This document shows, piece after piece, positions 17,185-27,406 of a stretch of DNA of 64,000 bases. A program made the position numbers and the translations under genes. Each line of letters starts with the position of its first letter. Within the stretch, counting starts at the first letter, position 1. The notes below the pieces were generated by a model. That model saw only the letters and a list, made by a program, of their open reading frames with translations, did not search any database and was not told the origin of the DNA. The DNA is from Candidatus Bathyarchaeota archaeon (GTDB lineage: Archaea > Thermoproteota > Bathyarchaeia > Bathyarchaeales > UBA233), in assembly GCA_025057795.1 (NCBI GenBank), contig JANXEP010000004.1, positions 34,953 through 98,952 of the forward strand. The letters are read 5' to 3'.

Positions 17185-17754
17185 TTAACAAACGTTAACT
17201 TTTTGACCATATCTTTCAAAGTATACGAAGTCTCTAAGCTCCTTTCTGCGAGTAGCCTTAGGAGCCTCCATAGGATAACCTAAAGGCATCAGTTCTACAA
17301 CGCTAACCCCGCTGGGGACGCTGAGGATTTCAGCCACCTTACCTGCGTCAAAGGCTCCCACATGAAGGGTTCCTAGTCCGAGGCTGTGGGCTGCGAGGGC
17401 AAGGTTTTGAAGGGCTAATGCCACGTCAAACATGAAGAAGTCACCCTTGTCGGTTACGGGTTTCCCGCCGAAAAAGCCTGAAACCCCAAGCTTTGCACAC
17501 GCAACTATAACTATGGGAGCTTTTTTAACAGCGTCGACGGCTGGGTTCCAGGGAGTTAATGTCTCCGCCAGCCTCCGCTTAGTTTCCGAGTCCTTAACAA
17601 TTATGAATTCCCAGCATTGAGTGTTAGCCCATGAAGGAGCCCATCTGGCAGCCTCTAAAACCGCCTCCAGCTTTTCCTTTTCCACGGGGTCTGGCTTAAA
17701 CTTTCTTATGGATCTGCGCGATTTTATAGCTTCAATTACATCCATCATATACAC
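17185..17754 (-). CDS. Nitroreductase-family flavoprotein
   Basis: A 189-residue FMN enzyme that uses NAD(P)H to reduce nitro or other electron-poor substrates. FMN-binding motif RRSIRKFKPDPV (about 13-24), ARWAPSWANTQCWEF (about 36-50), the helix FDVALALQNLALAAHSLGLGTLHVGAFD and C-terminal MPLGYPMEAP. Starts at ATG 17754 or 17745 are both acceptable. It stands alone; substrate unknown. Confidence 0.92.
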   Translation of the reverse strand: MYMMDVIEAIKSRRSIRKFKPDPVEKEKLEAVLEAARWAPSWANTQCWEFIIVKDSETKRRLAETLTPWNPAVDAVKKAPIVIVACAKLGVSGFFGGKPVTDKGDFFMFDVALALQNLALAAHSLGLGTLHVGAFDAGKVAEILSVPSGVSVVELMPLGYPMEAPKATRRKELRDFVYFERYGQKVNVC

Positions 17755-17884
17755 CCTTTTTCAGCTAATTTAGAGTATATGTAACGTTATTCTGGGTAAA
17801 TAGCTGTTGCCTTGAGGTTGAAAGCAAAAATAAATATGAATTGGTGAGGTGAGATGATTTAGTTTTGAGGATTTCGTGGAAGCG

Positions 17885-18190
17885 TTATGCCTTATGCAGT
17901 TCGCGGAGTATTGAGACTTGATCGTTAATTGCTGGATTTGGAGTGTTTGATTTTATGGGGCGCTTTTGTATGTGCCTGTATCCACATTCACATTCAAAAC
18001 CTATTATTTTTTTGCCGCGGCGTATTTCCTTCCACATTTTTGAGGGACACCTGGCGTTTTGTTTGTGGATTTTCCACAATATTTTTGCTTCGTCGTGTGT
18101 GAGTGGGGCGTAGTGTTTTGCTCCCACAAAATACCAGACGATGTAGATTATTAAGCCAGCCCATATTATGGGCGCGATTATTTCTATCAT
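17885..18190 (-). CDS. Small single-span membrane protein with a zinc-ribbon-like tail
   Basis: A 101-residue protein: one N-terminal membrane helix (about 3-24), then a soluble domain with cysteines in ARCPSKMW and FECECGYRH, which could bind zinc as C...C-x-C. The base composition is more AT-rich than the neighbours. No family recognised; the regular hydrophobic/basic arrangement and the spaced cysteines argue that it is a real gene. The flanking 130 bases on each side hold only possible promoter sequence. Confidence 0.6.
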   Translation of the reverse strand: MIEIIAPIIWAGLIIYIVWYFVGAKHYAPLTHDEAKILWKIHKQNARCPSKMWKEIRRGKKIIGFECECGYRHIQKRPIKSNTPNPAINDQVSILRELHKA

Positions 18191-18305
18191 TTTCCCACCG
18201 TGTGTGTTTTTGTTCTACGTGTGTGTGCATATGTCAGTTATACGACATATATCTGTTGAATATGAAATCCTACGATATAAGCTTTATGGAAAGAAACTAA
18301 ACATA

Positions 18306-18770
18306 CTAGAACTGCTTAAGCACGTCGCTCTTCTCCATAATGTAGCCGCAGTAGTGGCACTTAAGCAAAAGGGGTTCCTCGCTTTTCACGTAGAACTTAG
18401 CCTTAACAGGCTCGTTGCTGTTGCTCACACATGCGGGATTGGCGCACTTAATAATGTTCTCGATGACGTTTGGCAGTTTAACCCTCTGCTTTTCAACAAC
18501 GTTATAGTCGCGAATTATATTTATAGTTGCATGAGGCGCCACCAGGGCGATTTTATGCACCTCTTGAGGTTCCAATTCCCTGCCTTCAATCTTAACTATA
18601 TCCTTAACCTTAAACCTTTTACTCGGCACATTCACCGCGATAGTGATTATGCGTTTTTCCTTTCCAGTTATGCCCAAAATCTTGACAACGTCGAGAGCGT
18701 GTCCGCCAGTAATATGATCTATAACAGTGCCATCCTTAATTTTAGAAACGTAAAGCATGGTTTCACTCAT
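18306..18770 (-). CDS. pyrI: Aspartate carbamoyltransferase regulatory chain
   Basis: About 154 residues from the ATG at 18770. N-terminal effector domain (MLYVSKIKDGTVIDHITGGHALDVVKILGI) that binds nucleotides such as CTP and ATP, and a C-terminal zinc domain with C-x4-C (CANPAC) and C-x2-C (CHYC) that contacts the catalytic trimer. Works with PyrB in the first committed step of pyrimidine synthesis. In most archaea pyrI follows pyrB in one operon; here it is divergent, with the two starts 154 bases apart. A longer frame to 18806 exists but family proteins start at this ATG. Confidence 0.95.
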   Translation of the reverse strand: MSETMLYVSKIKDGTVIDHITGGHALDVVKILGITGKEKRIITIAVNVPSKRFKVKDIVKIEGRELEPQEVHKIALVAPHATINIIRDYNVVEKQRVKLPNVIENIIKCANPACVSNSNEPVKAKFYVKSEEPLLLKCHYCGYIMEKSDVLKQF

Positions 18771-18900
18771 TCTACGATTCCTCAAAAGGCTATTCCTCAC
18801 CACCAAAAATAAAGGTTTTTACACAGAAACGGAAGGCTGCGTTGTCGGATGAAATGTAACCATCAACCTGCATGATTGAAAAAAGTTATTTAGGAGTTAA

Positions 18901-19845
<945 letters not shown>

Positions 19846-19858
19846 GCTGCAAACTTTG

Positions 19859-22045
19859 TCATGGATATGTGTTGAAAAAAGTCAATGGGCTAACAGCCCC
19901 GCATGAGGGACATTTAGGTAACCGTCCAAACCAGCTTTTTCTGCACTGGAGGCAGTAGGTTAAGCTGCGGGCGTATGTGAAGAAGCCTATTCCATAATTT
20001 TCAATAAGCTTTCTGGTCGTGGATAGGAGCTCTTGAGGCTCGTATTCGGCGTCGCCGAGCTCTAAGACTGTGAGGCTTCCCCCATCGAGTAGCTTGTGCA
20101 GGTCCTTCTCAACCATTAAAGGTTTCAAGAATTTTTCTCCGTCTTGAAGGGTTATTCTGCTGAAAGTTGAGTAGTATGGTTTCTCTCGGGTTCCGTGGAA
20201 TCGAACTTTTGAGACACCGTACCTCTCAATGTCAAGCCCAGCCAGCCTTTCAGAGGCCTCTGGAAAGGGCAAGATTGATGAGAGCAAACGTTTTTCGCGT
20301 TTCCTTTCAGCTTTGAGGGTAAATTCTGAAACATATTTTAAGGTTTCAGCAGCAAAATTAAAGGCATTTTCATCTTCATATATGCTTTTTCCGTTCAGCG
20401 TCTCCGCCGCCTCCCGTAACCCTGCGAGGCTTATTAGGTGCACGGAGCTTTCAAGCCTCAAATACTGGTCGCCATTAGCGCTGTGCGCAAGAAAAGGCGT
20501 CAGAACCTTATCCCTCGTTTTAAGCCACCTATACTTAATTTCGAGAGCTTGCGCAGCCATTTCAAGCCTATCCCTTAAAATTTCGAAAAATTTCGTCTTC
20601 TCATTACCGCACTCTTGGGCTACTCGCGGTAGATTTATAGTGGCGCAGCCTAAAACGCCCGTCCGCAAAGTGTCTATTTCCCAGTCGCCATTAAAATCCG
20701 CATCCAGCCTGCATCCAGACGCGGAGAACACTGTCCACCCGCCATTTTTTTCTGGAATGTTGGCAAAGTAAACAGAACCTTTCTCTGATACTAAGCGGTG
20801 TGCTTCAAGAAGCATCGACACTGTTTTGTCGTTTGAAAATGTTTCCGGACGCATTTTAAAGGTTAATTGGATGTTTAAAAGCGGTTTGGGGACGTCATCC
20901 CCATTCAAAACTTCAAGCAAAAGCGAAGCTAAGAGAAGGCTTTCCTCAATGAAATCTTCATAGTGGCTTGAATGTTCTTGGGCTGTGGAAACGGGCTTGT
21001 CGGCTAAAAATTTTGGAACCGTGAGTTCCATGTTTAAGGAGACTTTTGCAAATTGGTTTATGCTGAAGACGAAATGCCTTAACGCCTCTTTAGCCTTAGC
21101 GGGCTCCACACCCTTTAAGAAGGGGGCTAGAAAAACGTTGAAGTATTCAAGGGTCTGCGCCCCTCCAATTTCTTTTGCAGACTGCATAATAACATTAGAG
21201 ATTAGGGTTAAAGCCGATGCCAAAGTTTTTGGGGGAGGCAGAGAAGGTTGAAGGACGCTCACCTTCTCAAGGTTTAAACCGTTTTTAAGGAAAAATCTCA
21301 AATCGTGAATTACCTCGCTTGGTTTTAGAACCCAGCAGCTTAGGTCGTGCAGGTGAATCGCACCCGAAAGATGCGCGTCCGCAATATCCCTTGGAAGCAC
21401 GCTTAGAAGGGTGTACTCTTCCAAAACGTTTTTGCCAGCTTCCTCGATGGAGTACGCTCCATGCTTCGCCATGAGGGATGAAACGTCATACACTGGAAGG
21501 CCTAAACGCGTGAGCTTGTGTCGGTATTCCTCAAGCCCCTTTTCGATGATGATAGCGTTTACAACCTCCCTTATGAGCGGCGCGGTTAAATATTTCGTCT
21601 TAGCCTTAAAGAGGCGTTTCTCCGCCTCCTTGGCGATTTTTTGGGCAAGCTCCGGGGGCATGTCAGCCTCCTTTATCAAGGAGTCCGCAATTTTGTTAGC
21701 GTCAAACTCCTCTAGGGCGTAACGAGATGTGCGGACAAGCACCTTCTGGGCTTTCAAACTTTTCTTCTCAATTTCTTCAGCAACGCTGATAACCATCTTT
21801 CCAAGCTCTGTCAAATAGTATTTTTTAGACTCTACATCCGCCTCGACTAAGTCTGCCTTGAGCAGAAACTTTAGGTGATATGCAAATCTTCCAGCATCCC
21901 TGCTTGGGTTCATCTTCAACAACGTCATCAACTCAGTATAGGAGAGGGGCCCGCGATCAAAAAGCATATTTAAAATATGAAGTCTAACAGATGAGGAAAC
22001 AGCCTTCAAGACCCTAATTCCCCGCAGCCGATGCTGGACAGACAA
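19859..22045 (-). CDS. NrdD-like protein with N-terminal winged helix and ATP-cone, lacking the glycyl-radical site
   Basis: A 728-residue homologue of anaerobic ribonucleotide reductase (NrdD). Residues 1-95 form an ArsR-like winged helix (SSSVRLHILNMLFDRGPLSYTEL...). About 100-190 is an ATP-cone (EEFDANKIADSLIKEA, GLEEYRHKLTRLGLPVYDV), whose usual RDG is RTS. The barrel follows, with catalytic-cysteine motif SGCR (about 475) and GVLGCATINLPRVA. At the C-terminus the zinc pairs CLQC and CPSC are kept, but the expected R-V-x-G-Y radical loop reads F-F-N-T-Y and the protein stops three codons later. The usual NCMxxDL cysteine near residue 260 is also replaced (PSEVIHDL). Standard chemistry therefore looks lost; a nucleotide-sensing regulator is an attractive inference. 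No nrdG nearby. Start is TTG. Confidence 0.85.
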   Translation of the reverse strand: MSVQHRLRGIRVLKAVSSSVRLHILNMLFDRGPLSYTELMTLLKMNPSRDAGRFAYHLKFLLKADLVEADVESKKYYLTELGKMVISVAEEIEKKSLKAQKVLVRTSRYALEEFDANKIADSLIKEADMPPELAQKIAKEAEKRLFKAKTKYLTAPLIREVVNAIIIEKGLEEYRHKLTRLGLPVYDVSSLMAKHGAYSIEEAGKNVLEEYTLLSVLPRDIADAHLSGAIHLHDLSCWVLKPSEVIHDLRFFLKNGLNLEKVSVLQPSLPPPKTLASALTLISNVIMQSAKEIGGAQTLEYFNVFLAPFLKGVEPAKAKEALRHFVFSINQFAKVSLNMELTVPKFLADKPVSTAQEHSSHYEDFIEESLLLASLLLEVLNGDDVPKPLLNIQLTFKMRPETFSNDKTVSMLLEAHRLVSEKGSVYFANIPEKNGGWTVFSASGCRLDADFNGDWEIDTLRTGVLGCATINLPRVAQECGNEKTKFFEILRDRLEMAAQALEIKYRWLKTRDKVLTPFLAHSANGDQYLRLESSVHLISLAGLREAAETLNGKSIYEDENAFNFAAETLKYVSEFTLKAERKREKRLLSSILPFPEASERLAGLDIERYGVSKVRFHGTREKPYYSTFSRITLQDGEKFLKPLMVEKDLHKLLDGGSLTVLELGDAEYEPQELLSTTRKLIENYGIGFFTYARSLTYCLQCRKSWFGRLPKCPSCGAVSPLTFFNTYP

Positions 22046-22144
22046 GCCTTAAACCCCGCCGAATGTAAAGTAGCCACAACCTTGGGGTTTTAAGAATTGG
22101 GGAAACAACACTTATTACCCTTTTGCCACACACATAACTAAAAA

Positions 22145-22219
22145 GGGGCTGTCGGCTAGCTTGGTCTAGGCTTGGAGCCTCGGGCGCTCTAGACCCCGGT
22201 TCAAATCCGGGCAGCCCCA
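22145..22219 (+). tRNA. tRNA-Pro (anticodon CGG)
   Basis: Acceptor GGGGCTG (22145-22151) with CAGCCCC (22212-22218), D arm GGCT...GGCT paired partly by G-U, anticodon stem GGAGC/GCTCT around CTCGGGC (anticodon CGG), T arm CCCGG-TTCAAAT-CCGGG, discriminator A. No CCA, no intron. Confidence 0.93.
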
Positions 22220-22236
22220 TTAATTAGTTACCCGGG

Positions 22237-23091
22237 ATGCTGTTGGTGCGGATTATTGTTTCAAAGTTCGGCAATGTTTGCAATTACGAGGTAGCCTCTA
22301 TTGTCGGGATTATTGAAGAGTGTTATAGTAGGCTCGCGCCCCATGATGTTTCCCTTGTTGACTTGTACGTGTTTGAGCGAGCTTCGTCTGCTGAAGCTTT
22401 CCTCGCAGAAGAACGCGGCGAGTTGGGCGTTTCAATGGCGCCCTTCGATGAATTGTTTTTCGCTAGGCATGACGCTTGGAGGGGAACGCCTCGAATCGTC
22501 TTATGCCTTGAAAAGCTGATGAAGCTGCCTGAACTGGTTAAAGTCGGCGGAATTCGCCATGAGGTGGGTCACACAGTTTTGCATGGAAGCCTACAATATT
22601 ACCTTCTTCCTTTTCCGCCTTCGCTTCTTGAAATGGCTAAACGGTTCAGTCTTCCCGCCGAGTATTCTAGAAACATCCTTTACCTTGTATCCATCGCCGT
22701 GAAGGATTATGAAGTGACACGCCTCCTTTATCAGCGGGGTTATGTGGAAGATCAAGAAGCCTTTGCAAAGTTTTTGCTGAAAACATCCGAGGAAGATGTC
22801 TTTTCATGGAAGCTTTCCAGGGGTAAGCCGCTTTTAGAAGCCCTATGCCTAATATCTCACCTGAAAGCTTTGGGATGCGCCGCGCCCTTTCTTGCTGACG
22901 AAAAACTCGGCGCTGACATAAGACAGCGCATGGAAGAAAGCATCCACCACCTTCCCAGGGATCTTTCAACTCTTGTCTTGAAAATTTTGGATGAGGGATT
23001 TGGGGCTATTGGAACTGACACGCTGAGCAACATAGACCACGTGATGCGCAAGTGCAACCTAATTTTTGAGGCTTTGCTCAGCCAGCGATAG
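22237..23091 (+). CDS. Zincin-like metallopeptidase-family protein
   Basis: A 284-residue soluble protein with a zinc-binding helix RHEVGHTVLHGS (HExxH, about residues 108-119), the only clear motif. It resembles small archaeal HExxH proteins of unknown substrate; the third ligand is probably an acidic or histidine residue in the following helices (for example VKDYEV near 150) but I cannot assign it. No signal peptide, so cytoplasmic. A GTG three codons inside the frame (VRIIVSKFG) is a possible alternative start. It follows the tRNA-Pro gene by 17 bases and is otherwise alone. Confidence 0.75.
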   Translation: MLLVRIIVSKFGNVCNYEVASIVGIIEECYSRLAPHDVSLVDLYVFERASSAEAFLAEERGELGVSMAPFDELFFARHDAWRGTPRIVLCLEKLMKLPELVKVGGIRHEVGHTVLHGSLQYYLLPFPPSLLEMAKRFSLPAEYSRNILYLVSIAVKDYEVTRLLYQRGYVEDQEAFAKFLLKTSEEDVFSWKLSRGKPLLEALCLISHLKALGCAAPFLADEKLGADIRQRMEESIHHLPRDLSTLVLKILDEGFGAIGTDTLSNIDHVMRKCNLIFEALLSQR

Positions 23092-23387
23092 GCTTCATTA
23101 TTGTCAGTGCTCCTTCAAGTCTACCTGCCTCTTTCCTTTCATTGGCGCTTCCACGTTTGGCACTTAGACATAGAAAGCCATGCCAAGCTATTTCACCTAA
23201 TAAAATCTCACACGGTAAAATTAAGGGCTAAATAAAAATCTAGAGGGGGCTATCAATTTAACGGATGGTGACAAACGTAAAATTGACGTTATTTGCTTGC
23301 CAAAATCTAGAGGGAAGCCACCTCTTAACGTTACAACAGCCGATAAATGTCTGGTTTCGGCTTAAACTTTATCTCATAATGCTTTCC

Positions 23388-24680
23388 TCAAAGCTCTTCA
23401 GCGGGTTTTTCGCCGCGTTTTTTAAGCCCTTTAAACTTCAATTTTGCTGTGAGGATTTTTTCTGTGGCGAAAAGCCTTGAAGCTGCATACATGACAATCA
23501 CCGTGAACAGTGAGACGTAGACTATGCCCACCACCGCAGTTAAGTGATCACCCATTGTTACGGCTCTTGAAGCGATAACGGGATGGCTGTATGGTATAGC
23601 ATACAAAATCAGCCTAATGGCGTAAGGCAACGTGTTAATGTCTATATACATTAGGGCGAAGGCTGGAAGGAAAATGAATGGGTAAATGTAGCCGACGAAA
23701 GACTGGGCGCTTCTCACGTCTTCTGCAAAAGCAGACAAGATGACGGCTAAGGCTAAGGCTGAAAGCATAGTTACGAAGAGGGATAAACCCAGGAGAATAT
23801 AACCCAAAAATGACGGGGCAAGCCCAAGAGAAGCCAAATCAACGTTTATGTTGGCAGGAATTCCCGACAAAACTGAACCCATGAGATAGCCGTAGCCAGC
23901 CATATAGGCTATGGCGCCTACTGCGGCGACAACAATTGAGCTGGAAAGCTTCCCTAAGAGTATGGCGAGGCGGTCCATAGGCATAGTTAACAGTGTTTCA
24001 AGGGTTTTCTCTTCTTTCTCCACAGCCACAGAAGTTGCAGCTATCTGCACAGAATAAGTTAACAAAATCATAATTGTGATTGGCAAAGCAATGGACTGAG
24101 ACGTCATCAAGCCTGAAAGCACAGCGGGGTCAACGCCGTGTTTAATCTCACCCTTAACAATCGCGGATTTCTCCGTGTACAAAACGTCAGGGGCTATTGC
24201 CCTGTTAAACTGGCTTACAAGCGCGTCAACTACAGAAGAGCTTACGCTTTCAAAGACGCCTGTTCCGAGAAATACTCCATAAAACTTCAGAGACGCCTTT
24301 ACGCTTGGGTTGCTAAGGTGGGCCGTAACGTTTTCACTGAATCCTTTTGGAATTTCAAGAATCTGCGTAGTATTGTATTTGTTCACTAACCCCAAAACTT
24401 TACCATTTTCAAGAGCAGTATTGTTCTCAACTAAAACGTTAACCCCTGCTTTTTGAAGGAAACTTATAAAGGCGTGGGACCATTCTCCGCCGTCATTGTT
24501 CACCACCACAAGGGTTGCTTTTACGGCTTTTTCCTGCGCGGACTGCACAGCATATCCCATAACCGCGCCTAAAACTGGAAACATTATTAAGGGCACTATT
24601 ATCATGCCCAAGAGAATCTTCGGGTCTCTGACAAGTTCCTTAAGCTCCTTCAACAGAAAGTTTCCAAAGCCTTTAAGCAA
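23388..24680 (-). CDS. ABC-2 type transporter permease (NatB-like)
   Basis: About 430 residues. N-terminal KELKELVRDPKILLGMIIVPLIM and a first membrane helix, a large extracytoplasmic domain (about 60-190), then five or six helices from about 200. The segment EEKTLETLLTMPMDRLAILLGKL is the coupling-helix signature of ABC-2 exporters related to NatB. I start it at the TTG at 24680, which overlaps the ATPase stop codon (sequence ATTGCTTAA) and has GGTGG six bases before it; the longer frame to 24761 lies within the ATPase gene. With the upstream ATPase it makes an exporter, substrate unknown. Confidence 0.88.
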   Translation of the reverse strand: MLKGFGNFLLKELKELVRDPKILLGMIIVPLIMFPVLGAVMGYAVQSAQEKAVKATLVVVNNDGGEWSHAFISFLQKAGVNVLVENNTALENGKVLGLVNKYNTTQILEIPKGFSENVTAHLSNPSVKASLKFYGVFLGTGVFESVSSSVVDALVSQFNRAIAPDVLYTEKSAIVKGEIKHGVDPAVLSGLMTSQSIALPITIMILLTYSVQIAATSVAVEKEEKTLETLLTMPMDRLAILLGKLSSSIVVAAVGAIAYMAGYGYLMGSVLSGIPANINVDLASLGLAPSFLGYILLGLSLFVTMLSALALAVILSAFAEDVRSAQSFVGYIYPFIFLPAFALMYIDINTLPYAIRLILYAIPYSHPVIASRAVTMGDHLTAVVGIVYVSLFTVIVMYAASRLFATEKILTAKLKFKGLKKRGEKPAEEL

Positions 24681-25404
24681 TTTTAACCACCTTCGCGAAA
24701 ACCTCTTCCAAGTTTGCACTCTCAAACTTTTCCTTAAGCCCTTGAGGTTCGCCTTCAGCAACCAACCTTCCCCTATTTATGAGGGCAACTCTGTCGCACA
24801 AGTGTTCCACTTCCAACATGTTGTGGCTTGAAAGAAGCACCGTTATCCCATGTTCTTTAACATACCTTTTAATTATGTCCCGAACATGATAAGCGTGAAT
24901 GACATCCAAGCCGCTTGTCGGCTCATCGAGAATAGCCAGTTTAGGCTTAATCATGAGGGCCCTTGCAACTAGTAGGCGGCGTTTCATTCCCTTACTGTAC
25001 TCTTTAGTTTTGTCCTTCAATCTTTCGCCTAGACCGGATATTTCAGCAGCCTCCCTGATCATTTTTTGAGCTTCATCTTTGTCTTTTGTGTAAAACTTCG
25101 CCATAAACTCCAAATATTCCAGTCCAGAAAGGTACCTGTAGGCTCCCGCCTCTTCTGGAAGATAAGATATGACTTTGCGCACCTCAACAGCGTTTCCAAC
25201 AACGTCAAACCCGAAAACCCTCACGGTGCCGGAAGTTGGCAAAAGCAGGGTGGAGACAATCCGCAGGGCTGTTGTTTTTCCAGCGCCATTAGGACCTATA
25301 AGCCCAAAAACTTCTCCGGGCTTTACATTAAAACTTAATCCGTCTAAGGCGTGTGTGCTTCCGAAAACCTTCGTGATATTGGAGGCTTCTATCGCCAAAC
25401 TCAT
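24673..25404 (-). CDS. ABC transporter ATP-binding protein
   Basis: A 243-residue ATPase: Walker A GPNGAGKTT (about 38-46), Q-loop SYLPEEAGAY, signature YSKGMKRRLL (about 137-146; variant of LSGGQ), Walker B LAILDEPTSGLD and H-loop LLSSHNM. Pairs with the overlapping permease downstream. The short EEVFAKVV tail is typical of ABC-2 export ATPases. Start ATG at 25404, with no nearby gene upstream on this strand. Confidence 0.93.
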   Translation of the reverse strand: MSLAIEASNITKVFGSTHALDGLSFNVKPGEVFGLIGPNGAGKTTALRIVSTLLLPTSGTVRVFGFDVVGNAVEVRKVISYLPEEAGAYRYLSGLEYLEFMAKFYTKDKDEAQKMIREAAEISGLGERLKDKTKEYSKGMKRRLLVARALMIKPKLAILDEPTSGLDVIHAYHVRDIIKRYVKEHGITVLLSSHNMLEVEHLCDRVALINRGRLVAEGEPQGLKEKFESANLEEVFAKVVKIA

Positions 25405-25486
25405 GAGAAATCACAACTACGAATTATCCGGTAGCCTGCAAATTTAAACATTTTCATAAACCGTAAGCCGAAAATCCATAATCCCA

Positions 25487-26677
25487 TTAAACTTTCCATT
25501 CCAATTTATGATTTGCGGAGAAAAACGCCGTGATTATATATGCGAAAAGTATGATGGAGGCCATGGGCTGGTAGAAAAAGAAGTATATTAGGAATTCTGC
25601 GAAATTGAAGTGAAACTTCAGCTTCCTTGAAGCCGAACAAAACAAGGCGGAAAATAATAGAAAACTTGCGAAAAAAGTCGCCAAAAGTGTTGGGAGGAAA
25701 TCGCCCACGTGGCGGATAAGGGGAAATAAAATGTTGAAGCGCATCACAAAAAATGACGGGAGAAAATTGGGGATTTTATCGGGTGGAAAATTTGTGAAAG
25801 CATAGTTTAAAAGTACGGGGATAAATGTTGGGAAAAGTATGATAAAAGTTGGGATTATGACGTGGGGGTATTTCGCCAAATACCTCAAAAGCTTTTTCCA
25901 GTAGTCTTTAAGCCATAAACCAACGCCTACACCCCACCTCTTCCGCTGGTTAAACCAGCCCCTCCAATCGGATGGCGCCTTAGTGCGAACCGACACTTTC
26001 TCAGTGTACCTGAACCTTTTATTTTTAAGAAGAGTTTTTACTGCAAGGTCGAAGTCTTCTGAAATCACCTTTGAAAATCCTCCAACCTCTTCGAAGGCTT
26101 TTCTGGTTATGGCAAAGGCAACCCCATTAATGCCAATACACTTCCGCACAAGTTTCGAGTAAAGGTAACTCACAAGGTTGCAGCTTAAAAATTCATAGTG
26201 AACCATTCTTGAAATGAACGAATCCTGTATAATCTCCTTTTTAAAGTCCAGAATTTCAGCTTCCTCCATCGCCGTGGCTATGGATTCAAAAAAGTCTCCG
26301 CCTCTGAGTTGAACGTCCGCGTCCAGAAAAACCAGAATTTCCCCTCTGGAAATCTTTATGGCGCTGTTTAGGGCTTCCACTTTCCCCCTTCTTTCGCCGC
26401 TTAAAATGAAGCTAACTTTGCCCTCATATTTTTTGACAACTTTTAAAGATTTTTCGTCAGGCTCGTCTATAGCAACAAATATCTCCTTGTCTTCATAACG
26501 GCAGTTTGTCAACTCTTGCAGAAGCCCATCCAGCAAATCTGAACCTCTATACACGGGTATAAAAACACTGATTTTTCTTGCACCAGACGCGTTTACGCCA
26601 TAATCAAACCTGTTTCCGGCATTAATTGAATTGGATGCGTCATGTGGTAAGCTTGACATGCTATTCATGGGGGACAC
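25487..26677 (-). CDS. Membrane-bound family 2 glycosyltransferase
   Basis: A 396-residue inverting GT-A enzyme with C-terminal membrane helices. SVFIPVYRGSD (about 37-47) starts the nucleotide-binding fold; FLDADVQL (about 116-123) has the DxD metal site, SEDFDLAVKTL the acceptor-site ED, and FNQRKRWGVG the QRxRW product-site motif. Four or five helices follow from about 265. This layout matches processive or dolichol-type GT2 enzymes that build polysaccharides or surface glycans. The GTG at 26677 lies 25 bases from a TATA box, so the mRNA is probably leaderless; ATG 26668 is an alternative. Confidence 0.9.
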   Translation of the reverse strand: MSPMNSMSSLPHDASNSINAGNRFDYGVNASGARKISVFIPVYRGSDLLDGLLQELTNCRYEDKEIFVAIDEPDEKSLKVVKKYEGKVSFILSGERRGKVEALNSAIKISRGEILVFLDADVQLRGGDFFESIATAMEEAEILDFKKEIIQDSFISRMVHYEFLSCNLVSYLYSKLVRKCIGINGVAFAITRKAFEEVGGFSKVISEDFDLAVKTLLKNKRFRYTEKVSVRTKAPSDWRGWFNQRKRWGVGVGLWLKDYWKKLLRYLAKYPHVIIPTFIILFPTFIPVLLNYAFTNFPPDKIPNFLPSFFVMRFNILFPLIRHVGDFLPTLLATFFASFLLFSALFCSASRKLKFHFNFAEFLIYFFFYQPMASIILFAYIITAFFSANHKLEWKV

Positions 26678-26697
26678 GACTGTACTAGAAAGCTCTC

Positions 26698-26707
26698 TAA
26701 ATATACC
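26698..26707 (-). promoter_or_regulatory. TATA box of the GT2 gene
   Basis: Minus strand GGTATATTTA; transcription would begin at about 26677, the start codon itself. Confidence 0.5.
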
Positions 26708-26803
26708 TTTGTTTTATGTTAGCTAGAACTATATTAATTTGCATGCTAAGCGCGTAAAAATGCTTTAAATGCACCAGCCTAGCGCCTTTAAAGCGTTTTC
26801 GTC

Positions 26804-27340
26804 CTAGACGACGGGGACATACTTAATATTGAGGGCTTTCGTAAGCTTTTCCAAATCTTTCTCGCTCATCCACTCTGTTTTGAGATATTGGCAGATTCTT
26901 GCGTCATCCAAGCCAAGCCTCTTTGCCTCCTCCACCGCATGGCGGTAAGCCTCGATTTCTGTGGGTCGCCCCACATAGCTGTATCTATCATCGAAGAGCT
27001 TTTTTCCCTCCATGAACTGTTTCACATGGACAAGTTCGTGGATTATGTCCAAGTATATGTCTATTAAATCGCCGTTCTTTAGGTAGTTTGCGCTGATTAT
27101 TATGTGGCCGTCCACGTCGCTTACGCCCATGTAACCCCTAAAACTTGAAAACTCCACTCGAAGGTTGCTGAGAACCTCTTCGGTTTTTTCTCCGAAAATG
27201 CGCCTAACAGCTTCAACTTTCTCGAAGCCTTTAAAGAAGTCCGTAAAAGGGTAGGTTGCAACCTTGACGTCGCGGCATATCTTAACCTTCAACTGCGATT
27301 CGATTATGGTCCAAACCCCCTTTGCACCATACTTCGCCAT
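26804..27340 (-). CDS. Small zincin-like metalloprotein
   Basis: A 178-residue cytoplasmic protein with HELVH (in DIIHELVHVKQF, about residues 95-106) and a following RPTEIEAYRHA about 25 residues on, where the glutamates could give the third zinc ligand, as in gluzincin- or SprT-like folds. Upstream GHIIISANYL resembles the strand before the active-site helix. Catalytic activity and substrate unknown. It is divergent from the GNAT gene 66 bases away. Confidence 0.75.
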   Translation of the reverse strand: MAKYGAKGVWTIIESQLKVKICRDVKVATYPFTDFFKGFEKVEAVRRIFGEKTEEVLSNLRVEFSSFRGYMGVSDVDGHIIISANYLKNGDLIDIYLDIIHELVHVKQFMEGKKLFDDRYSYVGRPTEIEAYRHAVEEAKRLGLDDARICQYLKTEWMSEKDLEKLTKALNIKYVPVV

Positions 27341-27406
27341 TTTAACTAGTAAAGTTTATGCCAGCAGAGAGCTTAATAAAATGCGCTCCTTTGAAGGTAT
27401 ACTCTG

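Noticed and set aside
23235..23314. Two copies of AAAATCTAGAGGG 67 bases apart
   Set aside because: Only two copies in an AT-rich gap, no palindrome or gene-linked position; not enough for a mobile element or CRISPR.
24681..24761. N-terminal extension of the first ABC permease
   Set aside because: It lies entirely within the ATPase gene; the TTG at 24680 with GGTGG is a better start.
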